64,000 nucleotides of DNA, taken from Marinobacter sp. C7 (lineage in GTDB: Bacteria; Pseudomonadota; Gammaproteobacteria; Pseudomonadales; Oleiphilaceae). The DNA lies in contig NZ_JAKQZH010000001.1 of assembly GCF_022343555.1 (NCBI RefSeq), positions 310,001 to 374,000 of the forward strand, written 5' to 3'. Each line of letters opens with the position of its first letter. The first letter of the stretch is position 1. Below are positions 46,132-55,857 of the stretch, in pieces. The notes under the pieces are model-generated. The model was not told the DNA's origin, searched no databases, and worked only from the letters and a program-made list of their open reading frames with translations. The position numbers and the translations under genes were made by a program.

Positions 46132-48967
46132 TCTGCTCATGCTGGCAGTCATGGTCAGCGGCTGTGGCAGTTTTCAGAATCCCTCCACCATTGCCAGCCT
46201 CCAGAAGGAACAGCGGCCTCTTGAGGATGTGCCGCTGCCCAGGGTGATGCATGAGGACGTTCGCCGGGAGTACCGCGAACTGCTGGAAACCATCGAGGAT
46301 CGGCGGCTGTACGAACAGATCGAGCGCCGAATTGCCAGCGTGTACATGCTGGAGGGGGATTATGACCAGCTGCGCGGCGTGATGCCGGGGGACGACGGCT
46401 ATTTCCCGGAAGCGATCACCGCCTATCACCAGCTGCTGAACAAGTACCCGGACTCCGAGCGCAATGCCGAAGCCATGTACCAGCTGGCCAAGGCCTATGA
46501 CCTGGACGGTCGCGACCAGGAAGCCAAGGCGGTGCTGGAGGAGTTCATCGCGACGCATCCGCATTCGAAACGCCTGGCCGAGGTGTATTTCCGTAAAGGT
46601 GACATCCACTTCCGCCACGAGGAGTATGAGCAGGCGGAACAGGCCTACCGTTCGGTCGTGGCGATCGGCAACGAATCCGCGTTCCTGAACAACTCCTGGT
46701 ATCTGCTCGGCTGGTCCCAGTACAAGCTGTCCGACTACGACCAGAGCCTGATGTCCTTCTCCCGGGTCCTGGACCGCCTGGTGCCCGAAGACGGCAAGAT
46801 CGAGAAGCTGGACAAGGTTAACCGTTCCCTGGTGGACGACACCCTGCGCATCATGAGCGTGGGGCTGGCCTATGCCGGCGGTTCCTCGAAAATCGACGCG
46901 ATGTTTGCCAACCGGCCAGAGGCCAGGAAGTACACCTGGATTCTCTATTCCAGCCTCGGCCAGCATTACCTGGAGAAGGAGCGGTATGAGGATTCGGCGT
47001 CCTCATTCCGGGCCTTCGTGGTGCAGAACCCGGATTCCGAGCGGGCACCGGAGATGCACGCCGAGATGATCCGTGCCTATGTCGATGGCGAGTTTTCCCA
47101 GCAGGTGCTGCCGGAGAAAGAGAATTACGTTCGCAACTACGGCATTCATTCCGATTTCTGGAAGACCAAGCCGGCGGATGTCAAAGCCAAGGTCATTCCC
47201 AACCTGAAAACCTTCATCGACGAGCTGGCACGGCACTACCATGCCACCGGCCAGCGTCTGACCCGGGAACTGGCGGATGGAGCGGTCAAGGCGTCGGCCG
47301 TGGCCGCTACCGAAGCATCCCGTCAGACCAGCTTCCTCAAGGCCGCCCAGTTCTATGGCGAGTTTGAACAGACCTTCCCGAACGACCCGAAAGTCCCGGA
47401 AATGGTCTACATGCGGGCCGAAGCCGCTTTCGACGGTGGCGATTACCCGACGGCTATCACCCACTACGAGCGGACCGCCTACGAGTTCGGCAATTCCGAG
47501 TTCGGTGCCGATGCCGGCTACGCTGCCATCATTGCCTACCAGAAGGAGGCTGAGCGCCTGATGGCCCAATCGGGCAATGACAGCGAGCGGCTGCGTGCCT
47601 GGCGCAGCAAAGGTGTCGAAAGCCAGCTGCGGTTCGTGCAGACCTTCCGGGATGACGAACGCTCCGGTTCGGTCCTGGCCAAGACGTCGGAAGAACTGTT
47701 TGCGCTGGGCCGGTATGAAAAAGCCCTGGAAGTGGCCACCAGCATTGTCAGCCGGGCCGGCGAGGTGGATCGCGAGCTGAATCGAACCGCCTGGGGCGTG
47801 ATTGCCCACAGTCAGTACGAACTGGCTGACTATGCCGCGGCCGAAGAGGGCTATCGCAATCAGTTGCGCTATATCGATCTGGATGATCCCGAGTTCAAGG
47901 CGGTTACCGAGCGTATGGCGGTCACCATCTACAAGCAGGGTGAGCAGGAAATTGCCGCCTCCAACCTGGAGGGCGCAGTCGAGCACTTCCTGCGCATCAA
48001 GACGGTGGCGCCGAAGACTGACGTCCGTGTGGTGGCCCAGTTTGATGCCGCCACCCACCTGCTGACCCTGACCGAGTGGGAGCCGGCACTGACCGAGATG
48101 CTCGAACTGCGCCGCCTGTTCCCGAACCACAAGCTGGCCAAAGACCTGGATCAGAAAATCGCCTGGACGTACGAGCAGGACGAACAGTGGCTGATGGCAG
48201 CCAGGGAATATGAGGACATCTACCGCACCGATGGCAGGGCCGACGTGCGCCGCGATGCCCTGTTCCTGGCGGCGGAGCTGTATGAGAAAGCCGGCAACGA
48301 GGACCAGGCGCTGGAGTATTTCAAGAAGTGGGCCTTCGACTACGAGGAACCTTTCGATACCCGAATGGAAGCCCGCTATCACGTCGCGTACCTGTATGAG
48401 CGTCGGGACGACTACCACCGCCACCTCTACTGGCTGCGCCGGGTGATCGATGGCCACAACAAGGCACCTGAGAACTGGCAGTCGGACCGCTCCGCCTGGC
48501 TGGCGGCCTGGGCCAACAACAAGTACGGCGACTACTGGCGCATCGAGTTTGATCGGGTACGCCTGAAACACCCGCTCAACAAGAGCATCCCGCGCAAGAA
48601 CGAGAAACTGAAGAACGCCCTGGACCGGTATCAGCAGGCGGCCGATTACGGCGTGCTCGACCAGACCACCCGGGCCACTTTCAACATTGCCGACCTCTAC
48701 GGCCAGTTTGCCCGGGAACTGATGGACGCTCCGCGGCCCAGCGGCCTGAGCCAGTTGGAGGCCATGCAGTATGAGCTGGTGCTGGAAGAGCAGGCCATTC
48801 CGTTCGAGGACCTGGCGATAGAGGTGCATCAGGCCAACATCGAGCGCTCCTGGAGCGGCACATTCAATCCCTGGATCGAGCGCAGCTTTGAGGCGATGGC
48901 CAAGCTGATTCCCGCCCGGTTCGATAAACAGGAAGTAAAGGTGGCCTATGGCGATGGTATCCGTTAA
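46118..48967 (+). CDS. Large TPR lipoprotein of the envelope machine
   Basis: The 949-aa product is a lipoprotein (lipobox VSGC, Cys16) built almost wholly of TPR-like repeats, for example EAITAYHQLLNKYPDSERNA, AVLEEFIATHPHSKRLAEVY and YEQAEQAYRSVVAIGNESAF. It is by far the biggest scaffold of the locus. TPR lipoproteins are typical of the periplasmic arm of envelope-spanning machines. It overlaps its neighbours by 14 and 20 bases. Function is inferred from context only. Confidence 0.84.
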   Translation: MKRSSLLMLAVMVSGCGSFQNPSTIASLQKEQRPLEDVPLPRVMHEDVRREYRELLETIEDRRLYEQIERRIASVYMLEGDYDQLRGVMPGDDGYFPEAITAYHQLLNKYPDSERNAEAMYQLAKAYDLDGRDQEAKAVLEEFIATHPHSKRLAEVYFRKGDIHFRHEEYEQAEQAYRSVVAIGNESAFLNNSWYLLGWSQYKLSDYDQSLMSFSRVLDRLVPEDGKIEKLDKVNRSLVDDTLRIMSVGLAYAGGSSKIDAMFANRPEARKYTWILYSSLGQHYLEKERYEDSASSFRAFVVQNPDSERAPEMHAEMIRAYVDGEFSQQVLPEKENYVRNYGIHSDFWKTKPADVKAKVIPNLKTFIDELARHYHATGQRLTRELADGAVKASAVAATEASRQTSFLKAAQFYGEFEQTFPNDPKVPEMVYMRAEAAFDGGDYPTAITHYERTAYEFGNSEFGADAGYAAIIAYQKEAERLMAQSGNDSERLRAWRSKGVESQLRFVQTFRDDERSGSVLAKTSEELFALGRYEKALEVATSIVSRAGEVDRELNRTAWGVIAHSQYELADYAAAEEGYRNQLRYIDLDDPEFKAVTERMAVTIYKQGEQEIAASNLEGAVEHFLRIKTVAPKTDVRVVAQFDAATHLLTLTEWEPALTEMLELRRLFPNHKLAKDLDQKIAWTYEQDEQWLMAAREYEDIYRTDGRADVRRDALFLAAELYEKAGNEDQALEYFKKWAFDYEEPFDTRMEARYHVAYLYERRDDYHRHLYWLRRVIDGHNKAPENWQSDRSAWLAAWANNKYGDYWRIEFDRVRLKHPLNKSIPRKNEKLKNALDRYQQAADYGVLDQTTRATFNIADLYGQFARELMDAPRPSGLSQLEAMQYELVLEEQAIPFEDLAIEVHQANIERSWSGTFNPWIERSFEAMAKLIPARFDKQEVKVAYGDGIR

Positions 48968-49811
48968 GGCATCCACCCCGGCAACGTTGCTGGTGCTGGC
49001 CATGCTCTCCGGTTGCGCCGGGGTTCTGCAGGTCAAGCAGTCAGAACCAGAGCCGAAGGTGGTTGAGCCCGAGCCCAGTCAGACCGAAACGAAGACCAAT
49101 GTGGCCGAGGGCAGCGGTGGCGCGTTCCTCCCAAAACAGGAGTACGACGCCGAAGGGAAGAAAATTCCCTATGTTCCCGCACCCAATCCGTACACCGAGC
49201 AGTCTGCGCCCGTTCCGCCGGCGGCGAGGTCAGCCTTTGCCGACGCTCTGGCGCTGATGAAGGACGGAGAGCTGCGCCTGGCCCGTAAGGGATTCTGGGC
49301 CATGACCAAGGCGTTTCCGGAGCTGTCCGGCCCCTGGGTGAAGCTGGCCGAGCTCTCCGAACAGCGGGAGAAACCCGAACAGGCCAGGGAGTACTACCGC
49401 AAGGCGCTGGAGGTGAACCCGGCCAACGTCAATGCCTACCTGAAGCAGGCGGTATTCGAGCGGCGACAGGGCGAGTTTGACAAGGCCCGCGATGCGTACC
49501 TTGCCGCCCTGGAAACCTGGAACGACTTCCCCGAGGCGCACCTGAACCTGGCGATCCTCTACGACCTCTACATGAACCGGCCGGAGGAGGCCCAGCCCCA
49601 TTACGAGGCCTACGACTTCCTGACGGGCGGGTCGGATCCAAAAGTGGCCGATTGGCTGATCGAGATCCGCCGCCGGACCGGCATTGAAACGAGCTTCATT
49701 GATAACCCTCCCCCGGAGCCGGAGGTGCCTGCTGAGCAGGCCGCCGAGGGCGAGGCGGTATCTGCGGACGCTACCACCGGGGGCTCCCCGGAAACCGAAG
49801 AGCAAGGCTAG
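48948..49811 (+). CDS. TPR lipoprotein
   Basis: A 287-aa lipoprotein (lipobox LSGC in LVLAMLSGCAGV) with a disordered Glu/Pro-rich linker, three TPR-like repeats (about residues 105-215, for example ALEVNPANVNAYLKQAVFER) and an acidic C-terminal tail. The first ATG overlaps the previous gene by 20 bases; a second ATG two codons later is possible. It is a likely outer-membrane-attached partner of the larger TPR lipoprotein. Confidence 0.82.
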   Translation: MAMVSVKASTPATLLVLAMLSGCAGVLQVKQSEPEPKVVEPEPSQTETKTNVAEGSGGAFLPKQEYDAEGKKIPYVPAPNPYTEQSAPVPPAARSAFADALALMKDGELRLARKGFWAMTKAFPELSGPWVKLAELSEQREKPEQAREYYRKALEVNPANVNAYLKQAVFERRQGEFDKARDAYLAALETWNDFPEAHLNLAILYDLYMNRPEEAQPHYEAYDFLTGGSDPKVADWLIEIRRRTGIETSFIDNPPPEPEVPAEQAAEGEAVSADATTGGSPETEEQG

Positions 49812-49820
49812 GAGAGTGCC

Positions 49821-50141
49821 ATGGGAATCCTGAATCCGGGAGCCGGCTGGCTCGTTGCGGCGGCTCTGTGTGTCGGCTGTGTGGCGATGGCTCCGGCCAG
49901 CGCCCAGGAGTCCATCGATCTTGAGAGTACCTTCGTCGGCGACAAGGAGCAGCCGTCGGTGAGTTACTTCATTCCCTGGAAACCACCTGAGGGGCCGGAA
50001 AACCTGTATCGCTCGATCACGTCCGTGTCTGGCCGGGTATTTGAAGTGGTGGATCGGGACGTCCATGCCCGCACCATGCGCTTCTATGACGAACTTTCCC
50101 TGGAGGCCCCGGCGGGGTCCCCGGGGCAAAGCACTAACTGA
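49821..50141 (+). CDS. Small exported protein of the envelope machine
   Basis: A 106-aa protein with a signal peptide (hydrophobic 10-27, cleavage near ASAQ) and a short mature domain with an SYFIPWKPPEGPENLYRS motif. It matches no family I know. It lies 9 bases after the TPR lipoprotein gene and 41 bases before the exbB-like gene, so it is probably co-transcribed and part of the same system. Confidence 0.7.
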   Translation: MGILNPGAGWLVAAALCVGCVAMAPASAQESIDLESTFVGDKEQPSVSYFIPWKPPEGPENLYRSITSVSGRVFEVVDRDVHARTMRFYDELSLEAPAGSPGQSTN

Positions 50142-50182
50142 AAATCTGCAACCGAACGAAAAGAAAAGTCTGGAGATCTGCC

Positions 50183-50848
50183 ATGAACGTTTACGCAAGC
50201 ATTGTTTCATTCTTCCAGGAAGGCGGCGCCTTCATGTTCCCGATCGCGCTGGTCCTGATTATTGGCCTGGCCATTGCCGTTGAGCGCTGGTTGTTCCTCA
50301 AGCGCGCCTACCAGTCCAACCGCGCAGCTTACAGCGAGCTGCTGCCGCTGATGAATGAAAGCAAATTCGATCAGGCCGAGCAGGCAGCCCAGTCTGGCAA
50401 CTCCGCAATTTCCCGCCTGATCTCGGTAGGGCTGGACACCATGCGCGCTTCCCCGCGCCGGGATGATATCCACGCCGCCATGCAGGAAGGTGTGATGGAG
50501 AGCATTCCTCGCCTGTCCAAGCGCACCAACTATCTGTCCATCCTCGCCAACGTCTCCACGCTGTTGGGACTGCTGGGTACCATCATCGGTCTGATCGCCG
50601 CCTTTACCGCCGTTGCCAACGCCGATCCGGCGGACAAGGCGACGCTGCTGTCCCAGTCCATCTCGGTGGCCATGAACACCACCGCTTTTGGTCTGATCGC
50701 CGCGATCCCGCTGCTGCTGATCCACTCCCTGCTCCAGAACAAGACCCTGGAGATCGTCGAAAGCATTGAAATGGCCGGTGTGAAGGCCCTGAACACCATC
50801 GTTCGCAGCAACCGTGAATCTGTTAATACGCGTGCCTCCGACGCCTGA
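50183..50848 (+). CDS. MotA/TolQ/ExbB proton-channel family protein
   Basis: The 221-aa protein has the ExbB/TolQ topology: an N-terminal helix (about 14-36, FMFPIALVLIIGLAIAVERW), a cytoplasmic loop, and two more helices (about 114-140, STLLGLLGTIIGLIAAFTAV, and 152-180, SISVAMNTTAFGLIAAIPLL). It forms the stator channel that couples the proton gradient to work across the envelope. Two ExbD/TolR partner genes follow directly. GGAG precedes the ATG. Confidence 0.93.
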   Translation: MNVYASIVSFFQEGGAFMFPIALVLIIGLAIAVERWLFLKRAYQSNRAAYSELLPLMNESKFDQAEQAAQSGNSAISRLISVGLDTMRASPRRDDIHAAMQEGVMESIPRLSKRTNYLSILANVSTLLGLLGTIIGLIAAFTAVANADPADKATLLSQSISVAMNTTAFGLIAAIPLLLIHSLLQNKTLEIVESIEMAGVKALNTIVRSNRESVNTRASDA

Positions 50849-50867
50849 TCACAGCGGGTAATTCGTT

Positions 50868-51398
50868 ATGTTTTCAAAACGTAGAGAACAGGAAGAGGCG
50901 GATATCGACATCACGGCGTTCATGAATCTCATGATCGTCCTGGTGCCGGTACTGCTGATGAGTATGGTGTTCAACCATATCTCGATTCTGGAGCTCAACC
51001 TGCCTGACCTGACCGGAGCCCAGACCGCCAGTGCGGAAGAGAACCGGCAGCTGGAAGTGGTGGTAAGGCAGTCCGGCATCGAGGTGTATTACCCCAGCGG
51101 TAACCTGGTCAAGAGCATCGACAAGCTTGAACCGGAAGACGAGGGCGGGGAAGCACGCCACGATTTCCGTACCCTCTCCGAGGTTTTGCAGGAGATCAAG
51201 CGCCGGCTGGCGGCGAAGAACATCGCCAAGAACGACGCCCTGCTGCTGTCCGAGCCCGGTGTAACCTACCAGTCGCTGGTGTCGACCATGGATACCCTGC
51301 GGGTCGCCAAGACTGTGGTCGTGACCGATGCGGTTGATGTCGAGTTGTTCCCGGAGATCTCCCTCGGCGATGCACCGGAGAAGGGGGGTAAGTCATGA
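50868..51398 (+). CDS. ExbD/TolR-family protein lacking the membrane Asp
   Basis: The 176-aa protein has a short cytoplasmic start, one transmembrane helix (about 16-38) and a periplasmic domain. Aligning ITAFMNLMIVLVPVLLM with the usual ExbD helix (T-x-x-x-D-V-x-L-V-L) puts Asn20 at the site of the proton-carrying Asp. The second ExbD keeps the Asp. The gene overlaps that second exbD by 4 bases. It is probably a structural or regulatory partner in a mixed ExbD pair. Confidence 0.9.
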   Translation: MFSKRREQEEADIDITAFMNLMIVLVPVLLMSMVFNHISILELNLPDLTGAQTASAEENRQLEVVVRQSGIEVYYPSGNLVKSIDKLEPEDEGGEARHDFRTLSEVLQEIKRRLAAKNIAKNDALLLSEPGVTYQSLVSTMDTLRVAKTVVVTDAVDVELFPEISLGDAPEKGGKS

Positions 51399-51898
51399 AT
51401 GGCAAGTTTACCTCTTTCGGTCTCCAGGGCAGCGCCAAAACCTTCATGAAGCCGGCCAAACTCAACCTGGTCTCGCTCATGGACATCTTTACCATCCTGG
51501 TCTTCTTCCTGCTCCTGAACTCCGGAGCCAACCAGCTGATCAAGGTGAACGACGTCTCCCTGCCGGACTCCACCGCAGAAGAACGTCCGAAGGAAACCAC
51601 TGTGGTGACGATAACCGAAGACGACATCCTGGTGGATGGTCGCCCGGTAGCCACCCTTGATGAGGTGATCGCCTCGGACGGCCTGATTGATGGCCTGATG
51701 GATGAGTTGACGTTCCAGGCCAGCAAGCGCACGGAACTGACCGAGCGGGAGAAGAGCCTGGGGCGTGCAGTGACCATCCTTGGTGACCACGAAATCCCCT
51801 ACGCGCTGCTCAAACGGGTCATGCTGACGTGCGCGAAGGTGGACTATCGGGACCTCTCCATGGCCGTTTCACGGGTATCCGGCAGCAGCGGCGCCTGA
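51395..51898 (+). CDS. ExbD/TolR-family protein with intact membrane Asp
   Basis: A 167-aa ExbD/TolR with an N-terminal amphipathic region and one helix (KLNLVSLMDIFTILVFFLLL, Asp30 in the conserved position). The periplasmic domain follows. Together with the ExbB-like channel this Asp should provide the proton relay. It overlaps the first exbD by 4 bases, and the AgmX-domain gene follows after 13 bases. Confidence 0.92.
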   Translation: MNGKFTSFGLQGSAKTFMKPAKLNLVSLMDIFTILVFFLLLNSGANQLIKVNDVSLPDSTAEERPKETTVVTITEDDILVDGRPVATLDEVIASDGLIDGLMDELTFQASKRTELTEREKSLGRAVTILGDHEIPYALLKRVMLTCAKVDYRDLSMAVSRVSGSSGA

Positions 51899-51911
51899 CA
51901 GGAGGGATTCG

Positions 51912-52856
51912 ATGACAGCAATGACAGCAACACCCCATGACTTTTCATTGCCCTGGGACGCCAGTGGCGACGAAGACAGCCGCTTCAAACGCATTCTCAA
52001 GCGTTTACTGCTGCTGCTTCTGTTGCTGGCGGTGATCTTCCCCTGGCTGCCCCTGCCGGAAATCGACCGGGAGGAGAAGGAGCGTGTACCCCCGACTCTT
52101 GCCAAGGTGCTGATCGAGCAGCGCAAGGTGGCACCGCCACCTCCGCCACCCGAGCCAGTGAAACAGGAAGAGAAGACCGACCCGGTCGAGAAGAAGGCGA
52201 CACCGGAGCCGGCTCCTGCAAAGGAGGTGAAAAAGGCCCGGGAAAAGGTTTCAAAGATGGGCGTCGCGGCCTTCTCCAAGGAACTGTCGTCCCTGCGTAG
52301 TTCGCTGGATGTCGCCAAGCTCCAGGCTCAGAACACCAACGTGAAAACCGGTGCTGCCGCCAAGGCTGCCCGGTCGGTGCTGGGGGCCACCTCGGCCACC
52401 AAGACCAGCGGCGGTGTAAACAGCTCCGTGATGAACGATACCGGTTCTGGCACCCAGCTGGCGGGTAAAGGCTCTACCGCGGTGGAAAGCCCCATCGGCA
52501 GCGGTTCCGGTGGCGGTGGCAGCGGCGCCAGTGGCAACGGTGGCTCCCGCAGTTCGACGGTGACCGGTGGCCGGGACATGGAATCTATCCGGCGGGTCTT
52601 CGAGCAGCACAAAGGTGCCATCTACGCGCTCTACAACCGGGCACTGCGCAGCGATCCCGGCCTGCAGGGCAAGTTTGTCTTCCACATCGTGATCGAACCG
52701 GACGGCAGTATCTCCAGCATCAAGCTGGTGGACAGCCAGTTGGGGGACCAGCGCCTGGAGCTGAAACTGCTGGCGCGAATCCAGATGATCTCGTTCGGGC
52801 CGGAAGACGTGGCGGCGACCCCCGTCAATTACAAGTTTGATTTCATGCCTGGTTGA
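51912..52856 (+). CDS. TonB-like energy transducer with AgmX/PglI C-terminal domain
   Basis: The 314-aa protein has a TonB layout: a short cytoplasmic start, one membrane helix (about 30-48, LLLLLLLLAVIFPWLPL), a Pro/Glu/Lys-rich stalk (PPPPPPEPVKQEEKTDPVEK), a helical segment, a Gly/Ser linker and a C-terminal domain (about 222-314: IRRVFEQHKGAIYALYNRAL, KFVFHIVIEPDGSI). The C-terminal part is of the AgmX/PglI type, found in the Myxococcus gliding machinery. It should span the periplasm and transmit force from the ExbB/ExbD stator. Confidence 0.88.
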   Translation: MTAMTATPHDFSLPWDASGDEDSRFKRILKRLLLLLLLLAVIFPWLPLPEIDREEKERVPPTLAKVLIEQRKVAPPPPPPEPVKQEEKTDPVEKKATPEPAPAKEVKKAREKVSKMGVAAFSKELSSLRSSLDVAKLQAQNTNVKTGAAAKAARSVLGATSATKTSGGVNSSVMNDTGSGTQLAGKGSTAVESPIGSGSGGGGSGASGNGGSRSSTVTGGRDMESIRRVFEQHKGAIYALYNRALRSDPGLQGKFVFHIVIEPDGSISSIKLVDSQLGDQRLELKLLARIQMISFGPEDVAATPVNYKFDFMPG

Positions 52857-52922
52857 TGAAGGCGCCGGGCCCGGCTACCGCCGGGTACCGGTGCAACGGA
52901 TGTTCAGGTGGAGAGAGATATC

Positions 52923-55838
52923 ATGATCGGATTAAGCAGCGGATTGCGCCTCCTGGCCCTGGCCAGCCTCGGACTGGTCGGGTTGACCGGATGTTTTGAG
53001 GGACAGATCAGCGAAGGGCAGGAGGAAATTCTTTCCGACCGGCCATTCGCTTATGTGGTCCGGGACTATCCTGAGATGGGTGACACCGCCTCGGTCAATG
53101 CCCGGCCGCCGCTGGATCCCCGTGCACCCTACGCGTTCAAGCCCGGGGCCCAGCTGATGGTTCGGGACCGGATCGCCCTCAGCTCGGACGAACGCCACGT
53201 GTTGGCCGGGTATTTCGGCGGAGACTATGATGTCAAGGACTTGGACATCTCGCCGGACGGCGAGCGCATGGTCTTTGCTGCCCATGGTCCTGCGGACAGT
53301 CCGGACAACTTCACCTGGAACATTTTCGAGTACAGCTTCGCCACCGGTAAGGTGCGGCGCATCTTCGAGGACGATCTGGTCGCCAATGCCGGTGAGGACA
53401 CCAACCCCACCTACACCAACGAAGGCCGGATCATCTTCTCCTCCAGTCGCCAGCATTCCCGGGGCGACTGGCAGAAGCTGGATCTGCGGGAATATCTGGA
53501 AGATTTCGATGAGCCCGCCTCGCTGCTGCACTCGGTAAAACCGGACGGCAGCGAGCTGGTGCAGATCACCTTTGGCCAGTTCCATGACATCGAGCCCAGC
53601 ACCATGAACGACGGGCACGTCGTCTTTATCCGGTTCGGACGCATCTACGAAACCCTGACCGACTGTACCCTGGAGAATATTGACGATCCCAACTTCAACC
53701 AGCACCCCCACGGCGGCGGGTATGGCCAGGGCAATGGCGGCGGGTTCCCTTCGGGCCTGGAGGATCCGAAGGAATGGACTGTGGAAGACAAATGCAGCGC
53801 GTCGCTGGCCGGTGAGGTCGAGGGCGAGCGTATCTTCGTGGAAGACGTGCTCAGCATGTACCGCATCACCCCGGCCGGCGGCAACGTGCACCGCTACTTT
53901 GGCAGTCTGAGCGAAGAATTCTCCGACGCGTCCTTCATCCATTACATGGACCCGATTCCTCTGGACGACGGCAACCTGCTCACCACCATGCGCCACATCT
54001 ACAACCCGATCTACGGCGGCGATGTGGTGAAAATCAACAGCAAGAATTTCTTTGCCGTGGGCAAGCCCGTGGACGAGAGCGTGATTGGGGAAGCCGAGGA
54101 GTCCATGACCCCCGGGCTGGTGAATTTCTACCCCAACCAGGTGTCCCCGAATGGCTGGTACAGCGCCGTGGCACCCTACAACGATGGCTCTGCCCGACTG
54201 CTGGCCAGCTGGGCCCAGTGCCTGACCACCGATGGCACCACCAGCACTCCGTGTGAGGGCAGCGCGACGACCGGGGATCTCGGCGAGCCACGATACGGTA
54301 TCTGGATGGTGGACCCCACCGAAAACACCCGGTTGCCGGTGGTTCAGGGTCACGAGCGTGCGCTCTACACCGATATCGTGATCGCGGATTACAACGAGCT
54401 GGCCCAGCCCTACACCGGTGAGCGTCACGACCTGCAGCTGGAGGACAATACTGCCCTGTTCGAGATCCGCAGCATCTACGATATGGACGGCACGGACATG
54501 GCGGAACTCTACGACGGTGGTATCGAGACCCGTCGGGATCCGAGCCTTACCCGCCCGGATGACCGGTCCGAGCGTTTCATCCGGGTTGTTGGCGTACGCC
54601 AGATTCCGCCGGAGCTGGAGCAGGCGATTCTGACCAACGAAATCCTGAACCCGCCCGATGGTCCCCAACCGCCACTGGGACTGACCCCGCTGGTGGGTTC
54701 CGGTAACCGGATCCTCTACGATGTGTTGTCCTACGCTATGGTCGAGCCCGACGGCTCCGCCATGGTCAAGGTGCCGGCGGACACCAACTTCAGCTTCGAG
54801 GTGGTCAACAAGTACGGCAAGCGGGTCGACCTGATTGCCAGGCCGGACTACAACTACAACTACCTCGTGCAGCACCCTCAGCCGCTCTTGCTGGAAGAGG
54901 GCGAGAAACTGAAGTGTTACGGCTGTCACGACCCGGAAGTGGACATCCCGCATGCCCGTACCGATGTTGAACTGGCCTCGGCCAATCCGGGGGCTCCGGG
55001 CGACGGCATGCCGTTCCCCAACGCCAATCCGAAGATCCGGGCGGTGCAATGGAAAGACACCATGGCCCAGGCACTGGTCGATTCGCTTCAGGGCCTGCAG
55101 GCGACCTGGGCGGACACCATGCAATTCGAGGATTTCTGGACCAATCCGCCCGATCCCTCACTCGCATTCGAAGTGCGGTATAGCGGATTGACCACACCGC
55201 GACCGGTTACTGATCCCAGTTGCCTGATCAACTGGACTGCGGGTTGCAAGGCCACCATCAACTATCAGGAGCACATTCAGCCGATCTGGAATGAATGCCG
55301 GGTGGACCCGAACCAGAACGTGGTCACCTCCTGCCAGAACTGCCATCGGGCTGCGGAGAGCAAGTCCTGTCCGGATGGGGTCGGCGGCGGTGGTGCCAGT
55401 ACCGACCTGCTACTTGGTAACGGCAATGCCTCCTGGGACGGCCGTCAGCTGGAATCCTATGTCGAACTGTTCGAGCCGGACTACTACATTCGTGAGACCG
55501 CCACCGGAGACTGGGTCGAAGTCGATGAATCCAACCTCGCTGCCGAGTGCCCGGATGGTGTCCAGGGCGATATGACGGTCCTGCCGGATCCGGGAGTGTG
55601 CTTTGCCCGTCGCCTGATGAGCGGCCGTGGCGCCATCGCCAGCGCCCGTTTCTTCAGTCTGTTTGATAACGACCCGGATGACGACGAGTACCAGGTGGAG
55701 ACTGCGGAAACGGCCGCGATCAGACAGAGCCACATGGGCATGCTCACCGAAGCTGAGCTTCGCCTCATTGCAGAATGGCTCGATACCGGCGCCCACATCT
55801 ACAACGACCCGGACAAATTCGAATTTCCGACACAATAA
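52923..55838 (+). CDS. Di-haem HzsA-like beta-propeller lipoprotein
   Basis: This 971-aa protein has a lipobox (LVGLTGC), PD40-like propeller repeats (ISPDGERMVFAAHGP; NEGRIIFSSSRQHS) and two c-type haem motifs, C665YGCH669 and C804QNCH808. It resembles the HzsA-related group (hydrazine synthase alpha-subunit relatives), which are widespread in bacteria that do not make hydrazine. The ATG at 52923 has GGAGAGAG just upstream; a GTG at 52908 is an alternative. It follows the AgmX-domain gene and would be a periplasm- or surface-facing redox component. The function is unknown. Confidence 0.83.
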   Translation: MIGLSSGLRLLALASLGLVGLTGCFEGQISEGQEEILSDRPFAYVVRDYPEMGDTASVNARPPLDPRAPYAFKPGAQLMVRDRIALSSDERHVLAGYFGGDYDVKDLDISPDGERMVFAAHGPADSPDNFTWNIFEYSFATGKVRRIFEDDLVANAGEDTNPTYTNEGRIIFSSSRQHSRGDWQKLDLREYLEDFDEPASLLHSVKPDGSELVQITFGQFHDIEPSTMNDGHVVFIRFGRIYETLTDCTLENIDDPNFNQHPHGGGYGQGNGGGFPSGLEDPKEWTVEDKCSASLAGEVEGERIFVEDVLSMYRITPAGGNVHRYFGSLSEEFSDASFIHYMDPIPLDDGNLLTTMRHIYNPIYGGDVVKINSKNFFAVGKPVDESVIGEAEESMTPGLVNFYPNQVSPNGWYSAVAPYNDGSARLLASWAQCLTTDGTTSTPCEGSATTGDLGEPRYGIWMVDPTENTRLPVVQGHERALYTDIVIADYNELAQPYTGERHDLQLEDNTALFEIRSIYDMDGTDMAELYDGGIETRRDPSLTRPDDRSERFIRVVGVRQIPPELEQAILTNEILNPPDGPQPPLGLTPLVGSGNRILYDVLSYAMVEPDGSAMVKVPADTNFSFEVVNKYGKRVDLIARPDYNYNYLVQHPQPLLLEEGEKLKCYGCHDPEVDIPHARTDVELASANPGAPGDGMPFPNANPKIRAVQWKDTMAQALVDSLQGLQATWADTMQFEDFWTNPPDPSLAFEVRYSGLTTPRPVTDPSCLINWTAGCKATINYQEHIQPIWNECRVDPNQNVVTSCQNCHRAAESKSCPDGVGGGGASTDLLLGNGNASWDGRQLESYVELFEPDYYIRETATGDWVEVDESNLAAECPDGVQGDMTVLPDPGVCFARRLMSGRGAIASARFFSLFDNDPDDDEYQVETAETAAIRQSHMGMLTEAELRLIAEWLDTGAHIYNDPDKFEFPTQ

Positions 55839-55857
55839 AATAATAAGGAGACGTAAC

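Noticed and set aside
47003..49036. A 677-codon open frame antisense to the TPR lipoprotein genes
   Set aside because: No ribosome-binding site and no recognisable domain; the plus-strand genes have lipoboxes, TPR repeats and coupled overlaps.
52932..55124. A 730-codon open frame antisense to the HzsA-like lipoprotein gene
   Set aside because: It lacks any motif and runs against a gene with clear haem-binding motifs and a lipobox, so it is a codon-bias artefact.
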